A DNA stretch of 64,000 nucleotides from Aeromicrobium camelliae (GTDB taxonomy: Bacteria; Actinomycetota; Actinomycetes; Propionibacteriales; Nocardioidaceae), in assembly GCF_003850045.1 (NCBI RefSeq), contig NZ_RQJX01000002.1:1-64000 (forward strand), given 5' to 3'. The translations under genes and the position numbers were made by a program. Below the pieces are notes generated by a model. That model saw nothing but the letters and a program-made list of their open reading frames with translations, did no database searches and was not told the origin of the DNA. How positions within the stretch are numbered: position 1 is the stretch's first letter; every line of letters starts with the position of its first letter. Shown here piece after piece: positions 43,065-52,917 of this stretch.

Positions 43065-43934
43065 TCACCAGCGTTCCAACGCCAGCACTGTGCCTTTGCG
43101 ATGGTGAACGACGGCGGCCTCACCGGGTTCCAGCCCGGGGTCGTCGAGGTCGAGAGCGGCGAACAGGTCCGGGAAGGTCGGCCGGTGCGAGCACAGCAGC
43201 ACGGCCTTGTGCTCGAGCGCCTCCCGCACCACGTCGCGGACCGCCTTGGGACGCGCGTCCTCGGTCAGGTCCTCATCCAGGTGTACCTCTCGCCGGTGCG
43301 CCGAGGCGAAGGGAGCGACGGTCTGCCGACACCGCAGCGCGGGTGAGGAGACGACGCGCCGGATCCCGAAGGCGGCGAGCGTGGGGACGATCAGCTCGGC
43401 CTCGCGGAGTCCGCGCGTGCTCAACGGCCGGTCGAGATCGTCGGGCCCGTCGAACTCCTCGCGAGGCTCGGCCGTCGCGTGCCGCAGCAGCACGAGTGTG
43501 CGGGTGCGATGGGCGCCGGTGGCGACGAGGTCCTCGAGCTGGTCGAGCAGGGCGATGTCGTGGTCGTAGGTGAGACGCTTGCGCGCCGCCCGCAGGCCGA
43601 GCCACGCGGTCTTGTCGATCTCCTTGCTCGGCGTGAACTCCGGCTCGCCGCGCGGGCGGGCGAGCCAGTAGGAGACCTCTTTGACTCCGCCGCGCACGCG
43701 GTACGTGACCGTGGGAAGCGGACGACCGAGCCGCACCGTCAGCCCAGACTCCTCGTGGATCTCCCGGCTCGCGGTCACGGGCGGCAGTTCACCGGCCTCC
43801 GCCTTGCCTTTGGGGTACGTCCAGTCGTCGTAGCGCGGTCGGTGCACGAGGAGGACCTCGATGCCGTCCTTCGACGACGAGGCCTTGCGCCATACGACGC
43901 CGCCGGCGGCAGGAGTGACCTTGGTCGTCGCCAT
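43065..43934 (-). CDS. mutT1: MutT1-type NUDIX hydrolase fused to histidine phosphatase
   Basis: 289 residues, two domains. N-terminal NUDIX (about 1-135): box GKAEAGELPPVTASREIHEESG (intact RExxEE-type core as REIHEE). C-terminal histidine phosphatase (about 140-289): LVLLRHATAEPR with catalytic RHA, and LLCSHRP late. This is the layout of mycobacterial MutT1, which hydrolyses 8-oxo-dGTP/8-oxo-GTP and diadenosine polyphosphates. In mycobacteria it neighbours ppk; here ppk1 is 5 kb away. Lies upstream of pstS on the same strand. Confidence 0.9.
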   Translation of the reverse strand: MATTKVTPAAGGVVWRKASSSKDGIEVLLVHRPRYDDWTYPKGKAEAGELPPVTASREIHEESGLTVRLGRPLPTVTYRVRGGVKEVSYWLARPRGEPEFTPSKEIDKTAWLGLRAARKRLTYDHDIALLDQLEDLVATGAHRTRTLVLLRHATAEPREEFDGPDDLDRPLSTRGLREAELIVPTLAAFGIRRVVSSPALRCRQTVAPFASAHRREVHLDEDLTEDARPKAVRDVVREALEHKAVLLCSHRPTFPDLFAALDLDDPGLEPGEAAVVHHRKGTVLALERW

Positions 43935-43986
43935 GGTGAGTATTGTCCATGCTCAAGGTGTCGACGCCACCACGGAAGGGTGTGAG

Positions 43987-44960
43987 ATGCGGCCCAGGAC
44001 GGCGATCCTCGCGCTGGCAGCGCTGAGCGCCCTGCTCTCGGGCTGCGGAGCGTCCGCCGTCGAACGCGGCCCCGTCGCCGCCGCCCTCTCGGCCGCGCCG
44101 GGCGACGCGCACGAGGCGAGTTTCACGGACTGGTCGAACGTGGCCGAGGGCGATCTCGCCGCTGCGGTCCGCGAAGGGCTCCGCGAGGACGCGCTCACCC
44201 GCTCGAGCATCGCTCCCCAGGCGCTCGTGTGGGAGCAGGCGTTCGGCTTCTCCCCGCAAGCCTTGGACTGGGAACTCACCGCCCGCAGCGAGGCGGGAGC
44301 GGTGCTCGCCGTCGGCTGGTCCGACGAGCTCACGGTCGCTCAGGTCGAGGACGGTCTGGAACAGGCCGGGTACGAGCGCGACGGAGACCGCTGGGAACTC
44401 GCAGCCGAGAGCGCGCTACCCGCCGCGTTGTCGGGGGCGATGGCGGTCGTGGAGCTCGATGCCGGTCGGCGCACGCTCGTGGCGGCGGACTCGGTTCGGA
44501 CGTTCACCGACGATTCACTGCTCGATCGCCGAGGAGTCGCCGAGGTCGCGCGAGCGCTCGGCGGAACCCCGCGGAGCGCACTGTTCCAGGACGGCCCGGC
44601 GACGTGCGCATCCGGTGGCGTGTCCGGCCGCGGAACCCAGATCGAGGAGCAGGGGGCGGAAGCGGCTCGACGGGCCGGGGGGGGCTGGTCGAGCCGGTGT
44701 GGTCCGTGCGGGCGGTCGACGGCGAGAGCTTCAGTTTCGCGGCGGCCTTCGCCAGCCCGGCGACGGCGGCCGATCAGGCGGGGGTGCGCGCACGACTCTC
44801 GACCGGCCCCTTCATCGGACGTTCCGGTCGAGTCGAGGACGTGGTGACCCTGACGCGCAGGGCGGCGAGCGAGACGGTGGCGATGTTGTCGTTCACGCGC
44901 GAGCCGACGGGGTCGTCGCTGATGAGCACGACGGGGCCGCTTCTGCTCGCCGGGTGCTGA
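43987..44960 (+). pseudogene. Secreted lipoprotein, frameshifted in a G8 run
   Basis: ATG 43987 gives MRPRTAILALAALSALLSGC: signal peptide and lipobox LSGC. The first ~230 residues (to GAEAARRAGG) are in one frame; after eight Gs at 44677-44684 the sensible frame is one base off (GLVEPVWSVRAVDGESFSFA...) and runs to 44960 (total ~324 residues). The second part has protein-like codon use and ends TTGPLLLAGC. A ninth G (or six) would restore one ORF. Either a sequencing error, a phase-variable tract or a dead gene. Family unknown; it looks like a secreted domain of actinobacterial unknown lipoproteins. Confidence 0.65.
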
Positions 44961-44967
44961 CACCAGC

Positions 44968-45528
44968 TCACTGCCCGACGCGACCGTCGATGCACTCGCG
45001 CAGCAGGTCGGCGTGGCCGCAGTGCCGGGCGTACTCCTCGATTCGGTGCACCAGGAGCTCCCGCACCGCGATCTGATCCTTGCCGAGGCGTTCGCCGAGA
45101 TCGGTGTGCGCGGCGAGAACGGCGTCCGTGGCAGCCTGCTCGCGGTCGAGGTCGGCGAACGCCCGCTCGACCTCCTCGGCGTCGCCGCGGACCTCGAAGT
45201 CCCCGCCGCGCCCGCCGTACAGCGGCGGTTCGGGATCGCCGTCGGTGATCCAGTTGCGCCAGTCCCGTTCGACCTCCGCGAGGTGACGGACGAGACCGAG
45301 CAGTGACAGCGTCGAGGGCGGCACCGACCGGCGGGCGAGCTGCTCGGGTTCGAGGCCCTCGCACTTCATGCGCAGGGTGAGGCGGTAGTTGGTGAGGAAG
45401 TCGTCCAGCGTCGCCAGCTCGCCGTCTGGCGTTCCGCCGTCGCTCGTGCGGGGATCGTCGTCCGGGTCCGCCCACATGTCGGGGTAGACCGTCGCCTGGC
45501 TCCACCGCTGAGGGAGGGATTCGCTCAT
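44968..45528 (-). CDS. DinB/DUF664-family protein
   Basis: 186 residues. Four-helix DinB fold indicated by LATLDDFLTNYRLTLRMKCEGL, LSLLGLVRHLAEVERDWRNW (first His of the metal site), and RELLVHRIEEYARHCGHADLLRECIDGR with the paired His of the C-terminal helix. Members with this DUF664 pattern are metal-dependent thiol transferases or unknown, often mycothiol-dependent. ATG 45528 chosen because longer frames overlap the divergent gene. Confidence 0.82.
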   Translation of the reverse strand: MSESLPQRWSQATVYPDMWADPDDDPRTSDGGTPDGELATLDDFLTNYRLTLRMKCEGLEPEQLARRSVPPSTLSLLGLVRHLAEVERDWRNWITDGDPEPPLYGGRGGDFEVRGDAEEVERAFADLDREQAATDAVLAAHTDLGERLGKDQIAVRELLVHRIEEYARHCGHADLLRECIDGRVGQ

Positions 45529-45613
45529 GGAGTCATCCTCGCGCGGGAGGGCATCGACCGCCAGGGCCTTCGTCGGCGATGATGGGGCGACGGAGTTCGA
45601 GAGGGAGGGCCGC

Positions 45614-46129
45614 ATGACCCACGGCCAGGGTGCGACGGGCGTGGCCAGGCTGCTGACGCTCGCGGCCTCGGGTTGCTTCACCGGAGGCATGTTGTCCGGA
45701 GTCGGCTCGGCACTCCTCGCGGTCGTCTTCGTCCTCGACGGCGCGTGGGCGCCCGGGTCCGTCACGCTGCTGGCGGGCCTCGGATTCTCGATCATCCACC
45801 ACGTGCTGGGCCTGAGCGGCATGTTCACGGCCGACGAACACGCCAAGCAGTGGGGCGACGCGACCGCGGCGGGGCGAGCTCGGCCCTCGCTGCTGCAGTG
45901 GGCGCTCCTGTTGCTCGGGAGCATCGTGCTGCTCATCGGGGTGGTGCTGCCGCTCGCCGGTACCGCCGCGGGCCTGGCCGTTGCGCTGCAGGGCGAGACG
46001 TGGTGGTCGGTGGCGTTCGCAACCGGCGGCATTCCGTGCGGGACGTTGGCGGTGCTGCTCGGGTTCGCGCTCGTGGGTGCCGTGGAGGATCGCCGCCTCG
46101 CGCTCGCCCGGGCTGGTTCCACGATGTGA
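45614..46129 (+). CDS. Four-helix membrane protein, unknown
   Basis: 171 residues from ATG 45614 with GAGGGAGGG upstream. Four hydrophobic segments: about 8-35, 38-55, 85-115 and 120-150. A short soluble loop ADEHAKQWGDATAAGRARPS lies in the middle. No family recognised. It overlaps no neighbour; the divergent DinB gene ends 86 bp upstream. Confidence 0.65.
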   Translation: MTHGQGATGVARLLTLAASGCFTGGMLSGVGSALLAVVFVLDGAWAPGSVTLLAGLGFSIIHHVLGLSGMFTADEHAKQWGDATAAGRARPSLLQWALLLLGSIVLLIGVVLPLAGTAAGLAVALQGETWWSVAFATGGIPCGTLAVLLGFALVGAVEDRRLALARAGSTM

Positions 46130-46207
46130 AATCGCGATCTCGCGCGGGAGCGCAGGGTCGACCGGCGCTTTCGCCGCCCGGCTCAGTCCGACTGACTCAG
46201 CTTGACC

Positions 46208-46921
46208 TCACCCCAAGCGGGCCGCCACCCGATCGAGGACCGCGACCTGCGCCGCGTTGTGGTGGCTTCGCAGGTATCCGTCGAGGAGCGCGCGCGACCG
46301 GCGCTCGTCGACGAGGCCGAGGTCGAGCGGCGGATCGAGGACCGCGATCTGCTCGACGAATTGCGCCGCGACCGCCTCGATCTCCGCGTCGCTGCTGTCC
46401 GGCGCGAGCGCGCTGAACCGCCGGACCAGCGCGTCGCTGGAGGCGATCATCTCCGGGCTCGTCGCGCGGTCGTAGTACGCGACGAGACGGGCGCGCGTCG
46501 GGTCGTCGGTGAGGTGGGCCAGCAGCACGGATAGGTCCCGCTCACTGCGGGGATCCTCGAGCCGGGAGCTGACGCGTCCGACGTCGGGCGGGAGATCAGG
46601 GGCGAGCCGCTCACGACGGATCTGCGCGACCAGCTCGCGTTGAGCGACGAGTTCGGCGATCCGACTCTCGAGTTCGCGGTCGAGTTCGTCGAGCAGTGCG
46701 TCGGGCGCGGCATCGCCGTCGAGGATCTCGGCCATCCGGTCGAGCGGGATGCCGAGGGACGCGAGGCGCCGGATCCGCAGCACGCGGAAGAGGTCGCGCA
46801 CGTCGTACTCGCGGTAGCCGTTGCTGCGACGCGGTGGCTCGGGCAGGACGCCGACCTGGTGATAGTGGCGCAAGGTCCGGACCGTCACGCCCGCGACGGC
46901 GGCGAGTTCAGCGCTGCGCAT
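46208..46921 (-). CDS. MerR-family transcriptional regulator
   Basis: 237 residues. N-terminal MerR winged helix: MRSAELAAVAGVTVRTLRHYHQVGVLPEPPR, then NGYREYDVRDLFRVLRIRRLASLGIPLDRMAEIL. A coiled coil (DALLDELDRELESRIAELVAQRELVAQIR) and a TipAS-like C-terminal effector domain follow. The ATG lies inside the end of the frameshifted MFS gene, so both are co-transcribed; the regulator may respond to that carrier's substrate. Confidence 0.88.
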   Translation of the reverse strand: MRSAELAAVAGVTVRTLRHYHQVGVLPEPPRRSNGYREYDVRDLFRVLRIRRLASLGIPLDRMAEILDGDAAPDALLDELDRELESRIAELVAQRELVAQIRRERLAPDLPPDVGRVSSRLEDPRSERDLSVLLAHLTDDPTRARLVAYYDRATSPEMIASSDALVRRFSALAPDSSDAEIEAVAAQFVEQIAVLDPPLDLGLVDERRSRALLDGYLRSHHNAAQVAVLDRVAARLG

Positions 46922-48148
46922 CGACCACCTCCGGGACGTCCTCGACCGGGCCAAGACTACGCAGCGCCGGCGCGAGCGCCGCGAGGAGAGCGGCGACCAG
47001 CCACACCGCGACCAGCGCCAGACCAGCGAAGGCGTTGCCGCCGTGATGAGCTGCGTACGCCGCAGCGACGATCCCGAGCGGTGCTGCCGCCGTCATGATG
47101 GCGTTCTGCGTGCCGAGCACACGGCCGCGCATGTGCTCGGGGATGCGCTCGAGCATCAGGACGCCGAGCAGACTTCCGAGCGCGCCTGAGGCCACGCCCA
47201 TGGCGACGGCTCCGGAGAAGATGGCCCACATCGGCGGAAGGGCACCGACCACCCCGAACCCGGCCGCGGTTCCGGCGAGAACCACCAGGAACCAGGCGCG
47301 CCGCGACCCTCGCCGACCGAGCACGGCGAAGAGCACTCCTACCACGAGGGAACCGGCAGCGATCGCGCTGAGGATGAAACCGAGCCGTCCGGGGTGCCGA
47401 TCTCGGTGAAGTGCACCGGGAGCACGAGGGACTGCATCGCGGCCAGCACGGCGACGAGCACCGTGTTCATCGCCGTCGTGGTGAGCAGGAAAGGACTCGT
47501 ACGGAACAACAACGTCCAGCCCTCGCGCAACTGGGACCAGGACGTGCCGGGTTCCGCGCCGTGCTCCTCGCGACGGATGGTGCCGACGGAACGCGGCAGC
47601 AGCAGCGTCGCGAGCGCGGCGGCGAGGGAGGTGGCGGCGGTGACCCACAGGACGGTCGCGCCGTCGAAGGCCGCCATGAGACCGCCCGCGGCGGCGGGAC
47701 CGAGAATGACGGCGAGGGCTCCGGTGCTCTCGCGAAGCCCGACCAGCCGCTCGGCCTCCATGGCGCCGTGACGGACGATCGCGGGCACGAGCGCCTCGCG
47801 CGCGGTCATCCCGGGGACGTCGCCGAGCGAGCCGATGAGACCGAACAGCGCGAACCATCCGACGTTCACGTCCGTGACGAGGTCGACGAGCGGCAGCGCC
47901 GCGATCGATGCACCCGAGATGAGGTCGGTCAGCACCGAGGAGAAACGGCGGTCGATGCGGTCGATGATGACGCCCATGAGGACGCCGGCCACCACCGCCG
48001 GAAGGGCCGTGGCCGCGGCCACCGCGCCGGCACCGAGGACACTGCCCGTGGTCTGCAAGACGATGAGCGGCAACGCGACCGCAGCGATGGCGTTGCCGAG
48101 GAGGGACAGGAAGTAGGAGCCGAGGTAGGCGACGGAAACGAGGTTCAC
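46908..48148 (-). pseudogene. MFS transporter, one apparent frameshift
   Basis: GTG 48148 starts MNLVSVAYLGSYFLSLLGNA, a 12-helix MFS carrier of the enterobactin-exporter/macrolide-efflux kind (GTREALVPAIV-like loop MTAREALVPAIVRHGAM). The first 244 residues read in one frame up to LVLPVHFTEIGT; at 47391-47394 (a run of four Gs, C4 on the coding strand) the sense frame moves by one and continues PGRLGFILSAIAAGSLVVG to 46908. One more C would join them into ~413 residues. Real pseudogene or base-call error. Precedes the MerR gene. Confidence 0.78.
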
Positions 48149-48181
48149 GGCTCCAGCAGAAACCGTGACGTTACGTCGGGG

Positions 48182-49243
48182 TCAAGCCCACGGCGCCGTC
48201 AGAATGTGATCGCGGCTCAGCTCATCGGGGGTGCGGCACCCGAGCAGCGCGAGCGTCGAGTCGAACTCGTCGACGAGATCACTCAGCACGCGCTCGACGC
48301 CCTCCGCCCCGCCGCGGGCGAGGCCCCAGAGCGCGTGGCGACCGACGAGCACGCCGTTCGCTCCGAGCGCGATCGCCTTGGCGACATCCCAACCGCGTCG
48401 CACGCCGCCGTCCACGAGGACGTCGGCGCGCCCGTCGACGGCGTCGATCACCGGAGCCAGCGCGTCGGCTCCCGACACCACGGTGTCGAGCTGCCGGCCG
48501 CCGTGGTTGGACACGACGAGCCCAGCGGCGCCGGCCTGGACCGCGAGTTCGGCGTCGGCCGGGTGCAGGATGCCCTTGAGCACGACGGGAAGCGCGCTCG
48601 CCTCGGCGAAGACGGCGATGTCGTCCCACGTCAAGTCCGGGTCATGCCGGGTGTGGCGCACGTCGGGTGACAGGTTCTCACCGTGGTTCAGGAACGTGGG
48701 ATGCGTCGCGGTGAAACCGGACGCGATCTCGCGGTCACGCCGTCCGCCGAGCGGGAAGTCCACGGTGATGACGAGCGCTTCGTAACCGCCTTCGCGCGCG
48801 GCCTCGACGATCTCGAACGACAGCGCGCGGTCGCGGAAGACGTAGAGCTGCATCCACCGCGCGGTCTCGCCCATCGCACGCGCCACGTCCGCCGGTGCCG
48901 TCGTCGTCTGCGAGGAGAGGATCATCGGCGTGCCGGTGGCGGCGGCTCCTCGGGCCATGGCCAGCTCTCCCTCGTCGTGCGCGTGGCGCTGATAGGCCAT
49001 CGGGGCCACGAGGACCGGATGGCGGCGGCGTTCGCCGAGCAGGGTCACCGCGGTGTCGCGCTCGCCCACGCCACGCAGAACCCGAGGAGCCAGGGCGATA
49101 CGGTTCCACGCGGCGTGGTTGTCGCGCAGCGTGATCTCCGCCCCCGCGCCGCCGGCGAAGTAGTCGTGGGCGGCACGCCCGATCCGATCACGCACCTCGC
49201 GCTCGAGGGCGTCCTCGACGTCCCGTTCGTGCTCCACCGCCAC
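48182..49243 (-). CDS. FMN-dependent alpha-hydroxy acid dehydrogenase/oxidase
   Basis: 353 residues, TIM barrel. FMN and substrate residues: LVAPMAYQR, SSQTTTAPADV, YVFRD, VVLKGILHPADAE (conserved Lys) and the catalytic SNHGGRQLD (His and Arg), then DGGVRRGWDVAKAIALGANGVLVGR. Family includes L-lactate dehydrogenase (LldD), lactate oxidase and glycolate oxidase. Which acid is used cannot be told; no lactate permease adjoins. Start is GTG 49243 or 49237; the latter has better spacing to GAGGAG. Confidence 0.9.
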   Translation of the reverse strand: MAVEHERDVEDALEREVRDRIGRAAHDYFAGGAGAEITLRDNHAAWNRIALAPRVLRGVGERDTAVTLLGERRRHPVLVAPMAYQRHAHDEGELAMARGAAATGTPMILSSQTTTAPADVARAMGETARWMQLYVFRDRALSFEIVEAAREGGYEALVITVDFPLGGRRDREIASGFTATHPTFLNHGENLSPDVRHTRHDPDLTWDDIAVFAEASALPVVLKGILHPADAELAVQAGAAGLVVSNHGGRQLDTVVSGADALAPVIDAVDGRADVLVDGGVRRGWDVAKAIALGANGVLVGRHALWGLARGGAEGVERVLSDLVDEFDSTLALLGCRTPDELSRDHILTAPWA

Positions 49244-49313
49244 TCCTCACCGTCGGTCCGGACGTGAGCACTATCCACCGACGGCGCGCGGACCGTCCAG
49301 GTCCGAAATCGGA

Positions 49314-49342
49314 TGAGGCGATGCGCCGGGCGCATCGCCTCA
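49314..49342 (-). terminator. Terminator of ppk1
   Basis: Perfect 12-bp stem (TGAGGCGATGCG 49314-49325 with 49331-49342) and 5-nt loop, 8 bp past the ppk1 stop. Confidence 0.88.
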
Positions 49343-49350
49343 GCGGACGG

Positions 49351-51477
49351 TCAGTCGCGCCGGGAACGCCGCGACTTGGCGTGCTCGATGAGCATCGCCT
49401 GCACGTCGTTCTCGCCGTAGCGGGTCCAGACGCCGTCAGAGTCCAGGTGCCAGGACATCGTCTCGGGAGCAGCCATCGTGGCCAGCAGCCTCTCCAGCTG
49501 CTCGACATGCTGGGGTGACGGGACGCGGACGAGGACCTCGACGCGGCGGTCGAGGTTGCGGTGCATGAGGTCGGCCGAACCGATCCACACCTCGGGCTCA
49601 CCGCCGTTGGCGAACCAGAACACCCGGCTGTGCTCGAGGAACCGCCCGAGGATGCTGTGCACGCGGATCCGCTCGCTCAGGCCGGGAACGCCGGGCCGCA
49701 ACGCGCAGATGCCGCGCACGACGAGGTCGATCTCGACCCCGGCCCGGGACGCCTCGTACAGCGCGTCGATGACCACTTCGTCGACGAGCGAGTTGAGCTT
49801 GAACCGCAGGGCGGCGCTGCGTCCGGCGCGCGCGTGCTCGATCTCGCGCTGGATGCGCGCGATGAGACCGGAGCGGACGTCGTGCGGAGCCACGAGCAGC
49901 GCGTCGTAGTCGGTGTTGTGCGCGAATCCGGAGAGGTTGTTGAACAGCTCGGTGAGGTCGTGGGTGATGGCCGAGTTGGCGGTCAGCAGCCCGAGGTCCT
50001 CGTAGTAACGAGCGGTCTTCGGGTTGTAGTTGCCGGTGCCGATATGGGCGTACCGGCGCAGCCCGTCCTTCTCGTTGCGGATGACGAGCGCGAGTTTGCA
50101 ATGTGTCTTGAGGCCGACGAGACCATAGACGACGTGGCATCCGGCGCGCTCGAGTTTGCGGGCCCAGCGGATGTTCGCCTGCTCGTCGAAGCGCGCCTTG
50201 ATCTCGACCAGCACGAGGACCTGCTTCCCGGACCGGGCGGCGTCGATGAGGGCGTCGATGATCGGCGAGTCGCCGGAGGTGCGGTACAGCGTCTGCTTGA
50301 TGGCGAGCACTTCGGGATCGGCGGCCGCCTGCTCGATGAAGCGCTGGACGCTCGTCGCGAACGAGTCGTAGGGGTGGTGCACGAGCACATCGCGCTTCTT
50401 CAGAGCGCTGAACATGTCGGCGGGACTGGCCGTCTCGACCTCCGCCAGGTGCGGGTGCGTGCCGGGCACGAACGGCGGGAACTGCAGTTCGGGCCGGTCC
50501 GCGTCGGCGATCTGATTGAGCGACCGCAGGTCCAACGGCCCGGGGAGCCGGAACACCTCCTCGTCGCTGATGCGCAACTCCGTGACGAGCAGGTTGAGGA
50601 TGTCCTCGCTCATCGTGTCCTCGACCTCGAGCCGCACGGGCGGGCCGAAGCGGCGGCGCAGCAACTCCTGCTCGAGCGCCTTGAGCAGATTCTCGGCGTC
50701 GTCCTCCTCGACTTCGAGGTCCTCGTTGCGGGTGACGCGGAAGATGTGGTGCGCGAGGACCTCCATGCCGGGGAACAGCATGTCGAGATGCGCGGCGATG
50801 ATCTCCTCGAGCGGCACATAGCGGTCGGGGGACGCCTCGACCCAGCGGTCGATGATCGGCGGCACCTTGACCCGGGCGAAGTGCTCCTTGCCGGTGGCCG
50901 GGTTGCGCATCAGCAGGGCGAGGTTGAGCGAAAGTCCGGAGATGTAGGGGAACGGGTGCGCCGGGTCGACGGCGAGGGGCGTGAGCACCGGGAAGACGCG
51001 ATCGCGGTAGAACTCGGTGATCCGCTCCTGCTCGTCCTCGGTCAGGTCGGGCCACTGCAGCAGCTCGATGCCTTCGGCGGCCAGCCCCGGAACGATCGTC
51101 TCGCCGAACAGCTCGGCCTGGCGCTGCATGAGTTCGTAGCTGGCGCGCAGGCTCTCCGAGAGCACACGGCGCGGCTTCAGGCCGCTGGCCGACGGGACAG
51201 CGACCCCGGCGGCGATGCGGCGTTTGAGCCCGGCGATACGGACCATGAAGAACTCATCGAGATTGCTGCCGAAGATGGACGTGAATCGCACGCGTTCGAG
51301 CAAGGGAAGCGAGTCGTCCTCGGCGAGTTCGAGCACGCGGGCGTTGAACGCGATCCATGACAGCTCACGGTCGAGGAACCGATCGTCGGGCAGGCTGCCC
51401 TCGAGCGGGTCGAACGGTGGATCGACGTCGAATTCGTCCGGGGAGGCCGGGGCTTCGATGAGTTCGGAGCTGTCCAC
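49351..51477 (-). CDS. ppk1: Polyphosphate kinase 1
   Basis: 708 residues from GTG 51477. The frame stays open to 51510, but there it would cover a PHO box, so I take the next GTG. Landmarks: [19 protein letters not shown] (N domain), [17 protein letters not shown] (head), [13 protein letters not shown] with the autophosphorylated His about 459, [35 protein letters not shown] and [18 protein letters not shown]. Reversibly makes polyphosphate from ATP. PHO box upstream puts it under RegX3. Confidence 0.95.
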   Translation of the reverse strand: MDSSELIEAPASPDEFDVDPPFDPLEGSLPDDRFLDRELSWIAFNARVLELAEDDSLPLLERVRFTSIFGSNLDEFFMVRIAGLKRRIAAGVAVPSASGLKPRRVLSESLRASYELMQRQAELFGETIVPGLAAEGIELLQWPDLTEDEQERITEFYRDRVFPVLTPLAVDPAHPFPYISGLSLNLALLMRNPATGKEHFARVKVPPIIDRWVEASPDRYVPLEEIIAAHLDMLFPGMEVLAHHIFRVTRNEDLEVEEDDAENLLKALEQELLRRRFGPPVRLEVEDTMSEDILNLLVTELRISDEEVFRLPGPLDLRSLNQIADADRPELQFPPFVPGTHPHLAEVETASPADMFSALKKRDVLVHHPYDSFATSVQRFIEQAAADPEVLAIKQTLYRTSGDSPIIDALIDAARSGKQVLVLVEIKARFDEQANIRWARKLERAGCHVVYGLVGLKTHCKLALVIRNEKDGLRRYAHIGTGNYNPKTARYYEDLGLLTANSAITHDLTELFNNLSGFAHNTDYDALLVAPHDVRSGLIARIQREIEHARAGRSAALRFKLNSLVDEVVIDALYEASRAGVEIDLVVRGICALRPGVPGLSERIRVHSILGRFLEHSRVFWFANGGEPEVWIGSADLMHRNLDRRVEVLVRVPSPQHVEQLERLLATMAAPETMSWHLDSDGVWTRYGENDVQAMLIEHAKSRRSRRD

Positions 51478-51499
51478 ACTGTCACTGTCGCACGAGAAC

Positions 51500-51516
51500 G
51501 TGAACGTCACATGAAC
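51500..51516 (-). promoter_or_regulatory. PHO box of ppk1
   Basis: Minus strand GTTCATGTGACGTTCAC: half-sites GTTCAT (51511-51516) and GTTCAC (51500-51505) exactly 11 nt apart, 23 bp before GTG 51477. Confidence 0.75.
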
Positions 51517-51569
51517 ACGAGGAGCGGCTCCGGCTCGCGGCTTCCCGACGCGCCGCTCGCCGCCTCCCG

Positions 51570-51647
51570 CGAGTGGCGCAAAGTGGTGACCGAGTGGCGC
51601 AGAATCGGGCTTTTTCGGTGTGGAACAGCCCCAATCTGCGCCACTCG
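51570..51647. repeat. Unexplained GAGTGGCGCA inverted repeat
   Basis: GCGAGTGGCGCAAAG (51570), then 21-nt arms (51591-51611 and 51627-51647) that match as inverted copies at 19 of 21 positions around a 15-nt loop. Lies between divergent ppk1 and the SGNH hydrolase gene; could be a terminator-like RNA, an operator array or a mobile palindrome. The rest of 51648-51765 shows no gene, only a second short hairpin around GGGCCC. Confidence 0.6.
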
Positions 51648-51765
51648 CGGAGAAGGCCGGGAGGATGCGGCGGGTGCTTGGGCAGGGGAAGGGGCCTAGG
51701 GCCCCATCGAGGAGCGGGTCCCTGGGCCCTTCCAGGGCAGCCGATCGGTGGCGTTGGCTGAGCGC

Positions 51766-52917
51766 ATGGAACGTCGACGGGGGCGTCTCATCCCGGCCGA
51801 GCGGGGTCAGGGATCGAACGAGTTCCTGGGCATCATCGTGCTCGCCGCGATCAGCGTCGCGGCGGTGGTCTTCGGCGTCTCGACGTCGTCCCCGAACGTG
51901 CGCGACACCGTCGTCGCCACGATCTGCGAGATCACCACGCTGGGCCAGGGTGCGTGCGACGTCGGGGACGGCGAGGCCCTCGCGGGCCCCGGAGGCGACG
52001 CGATCCCGTGGTTCCTGGACCCGGCGCTCACACCGGAGCAGGCCGCCACCCGCGGTGACTATGTGGCGCTGGGCGACTCGTTCTCGTCCGGTGAAGGCGG
52101 CTCAGCCTACGAGGACGGAACCGACGTCGACAACGAGGCGCAGCGCGACGCGTGGGAGGAGGCGCAGGAGGGCGAGCGGCCGTACCACAACATGTGCCAC
52201 CGCTCGACGCTCGCCTACCCGCAGCAGCTGAACGACAGCTTCGACTTCGCCGGTGATCTCACCTTCGCCGCCTGCTCCGGTGCGACCACCACGGAGTTCA
52301 GCGAACCGAACGCGTGGAACGACGACGAGGCGGCCCAGCTCGATCACCTCGACGAGACGACGAGCCTCGTGACCTTCAGCATCGGGGGTAACGACGCCGA
52401 GTTCGGCAACACGTTGCGCGACTGCATCTTCCGCGGCCTGAACCCGTTCTCTTCGTGCGCGGACGACGCGGAGAACATCGAGGCGGATGTCGATCGCGCG
52501 CTGGCGAACCTCGACGCGCTGCTCCCGCAGATCCGCGAACGCGCGCCCAACGCCCGCATCCTGGTGCTCGGGTATCCGCGGTTCTTCCCCGAGGAAGCGC
52601 TCGAGTGGTACGCCGACGGCACCATCATCAGTCCCGACGACACCCGCTTCATCAACGACATGATCGCCCGGATGAACGCCGGCATCGAGGAACGGGTCGC
52701 GGCGTACAACGACGCGAGCATCCCCGGCAACCTGCAGTACGTCGACGTCTCCGACGCCTTCGACGGTTGCGAGATCGGAACCGACGACCCCTGCATGAAC
52801 AACGTCCAGTTCTGGAACGCCGGTAGCTTCAACCTCAGCGGCAGTTACCACCCGAACGACCGCGGACACGAGCGGTACGCGGACATCCTCGAGGAGGCGA
52901 TCCGGCATGGCCCGTAA
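51766..52917 (+). CDS. SGNH/GDSL hydrolase with pilin-like membrane N-terminus
   Basis: About 383 residues from ATG 51766 (GTG 51748 also possible). Residues 1-45 read [20 protein letters not shown] then a hydrophobic stretch [18 protein letters not shown], much like Flp/TadE prepilin starts (Gly, then Glu, then hydrophobic helix). From about 110 a secreted SGNH hydrolase: block [14 protein letters not shown] (catalytic Ser), block [14 protein letters not shown], block [15 protein letters not shown] (Asp/His). Paired Cys suggest disulfides, as in Streptomyces lipases. Probable surface esterase/lipase. Overlaps the next gene by 11 nt. Confidence 0.82.
   Translation: MERRRGRLIPAERGQGSNEFLGIIVLAAISVAAVVFGVSTSSPNVRDTVVATICEITTLGQGACDVGDGEALAGPGGDAIPWFLDPALTPEQAATRGDYVALGDSFSSGEGGSAYEDGTDVDNEAQRDAWEEAQEGERPYHNMCHRSTLAYPQQLNDSFDFAGDLTFAACSGATTTEFSEPNAWNDDEAAQLDHLDETTSLVTFSIGGNDAEFGNTLRDCIFRGLNPFSSCADDAENIEADVDRALANLDALLPQIRERAPNARILVLGYPRFFPEEALEWYADGTIISPDDTRFINDMIARMNAGIEERVAAYNDASIPGNLQYVDVSDAFDGCEIGTDDPCMNNVQFWNAGSFNLSGSYHPNDRGHERYADILEEAIRHGP

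Noticed and set aside
49561-51360. 599-codon plus-strand ORF opposite ppk1
   Set aside because: Shadow of a strongly conserved gene; no ribosome site or family resemblance.
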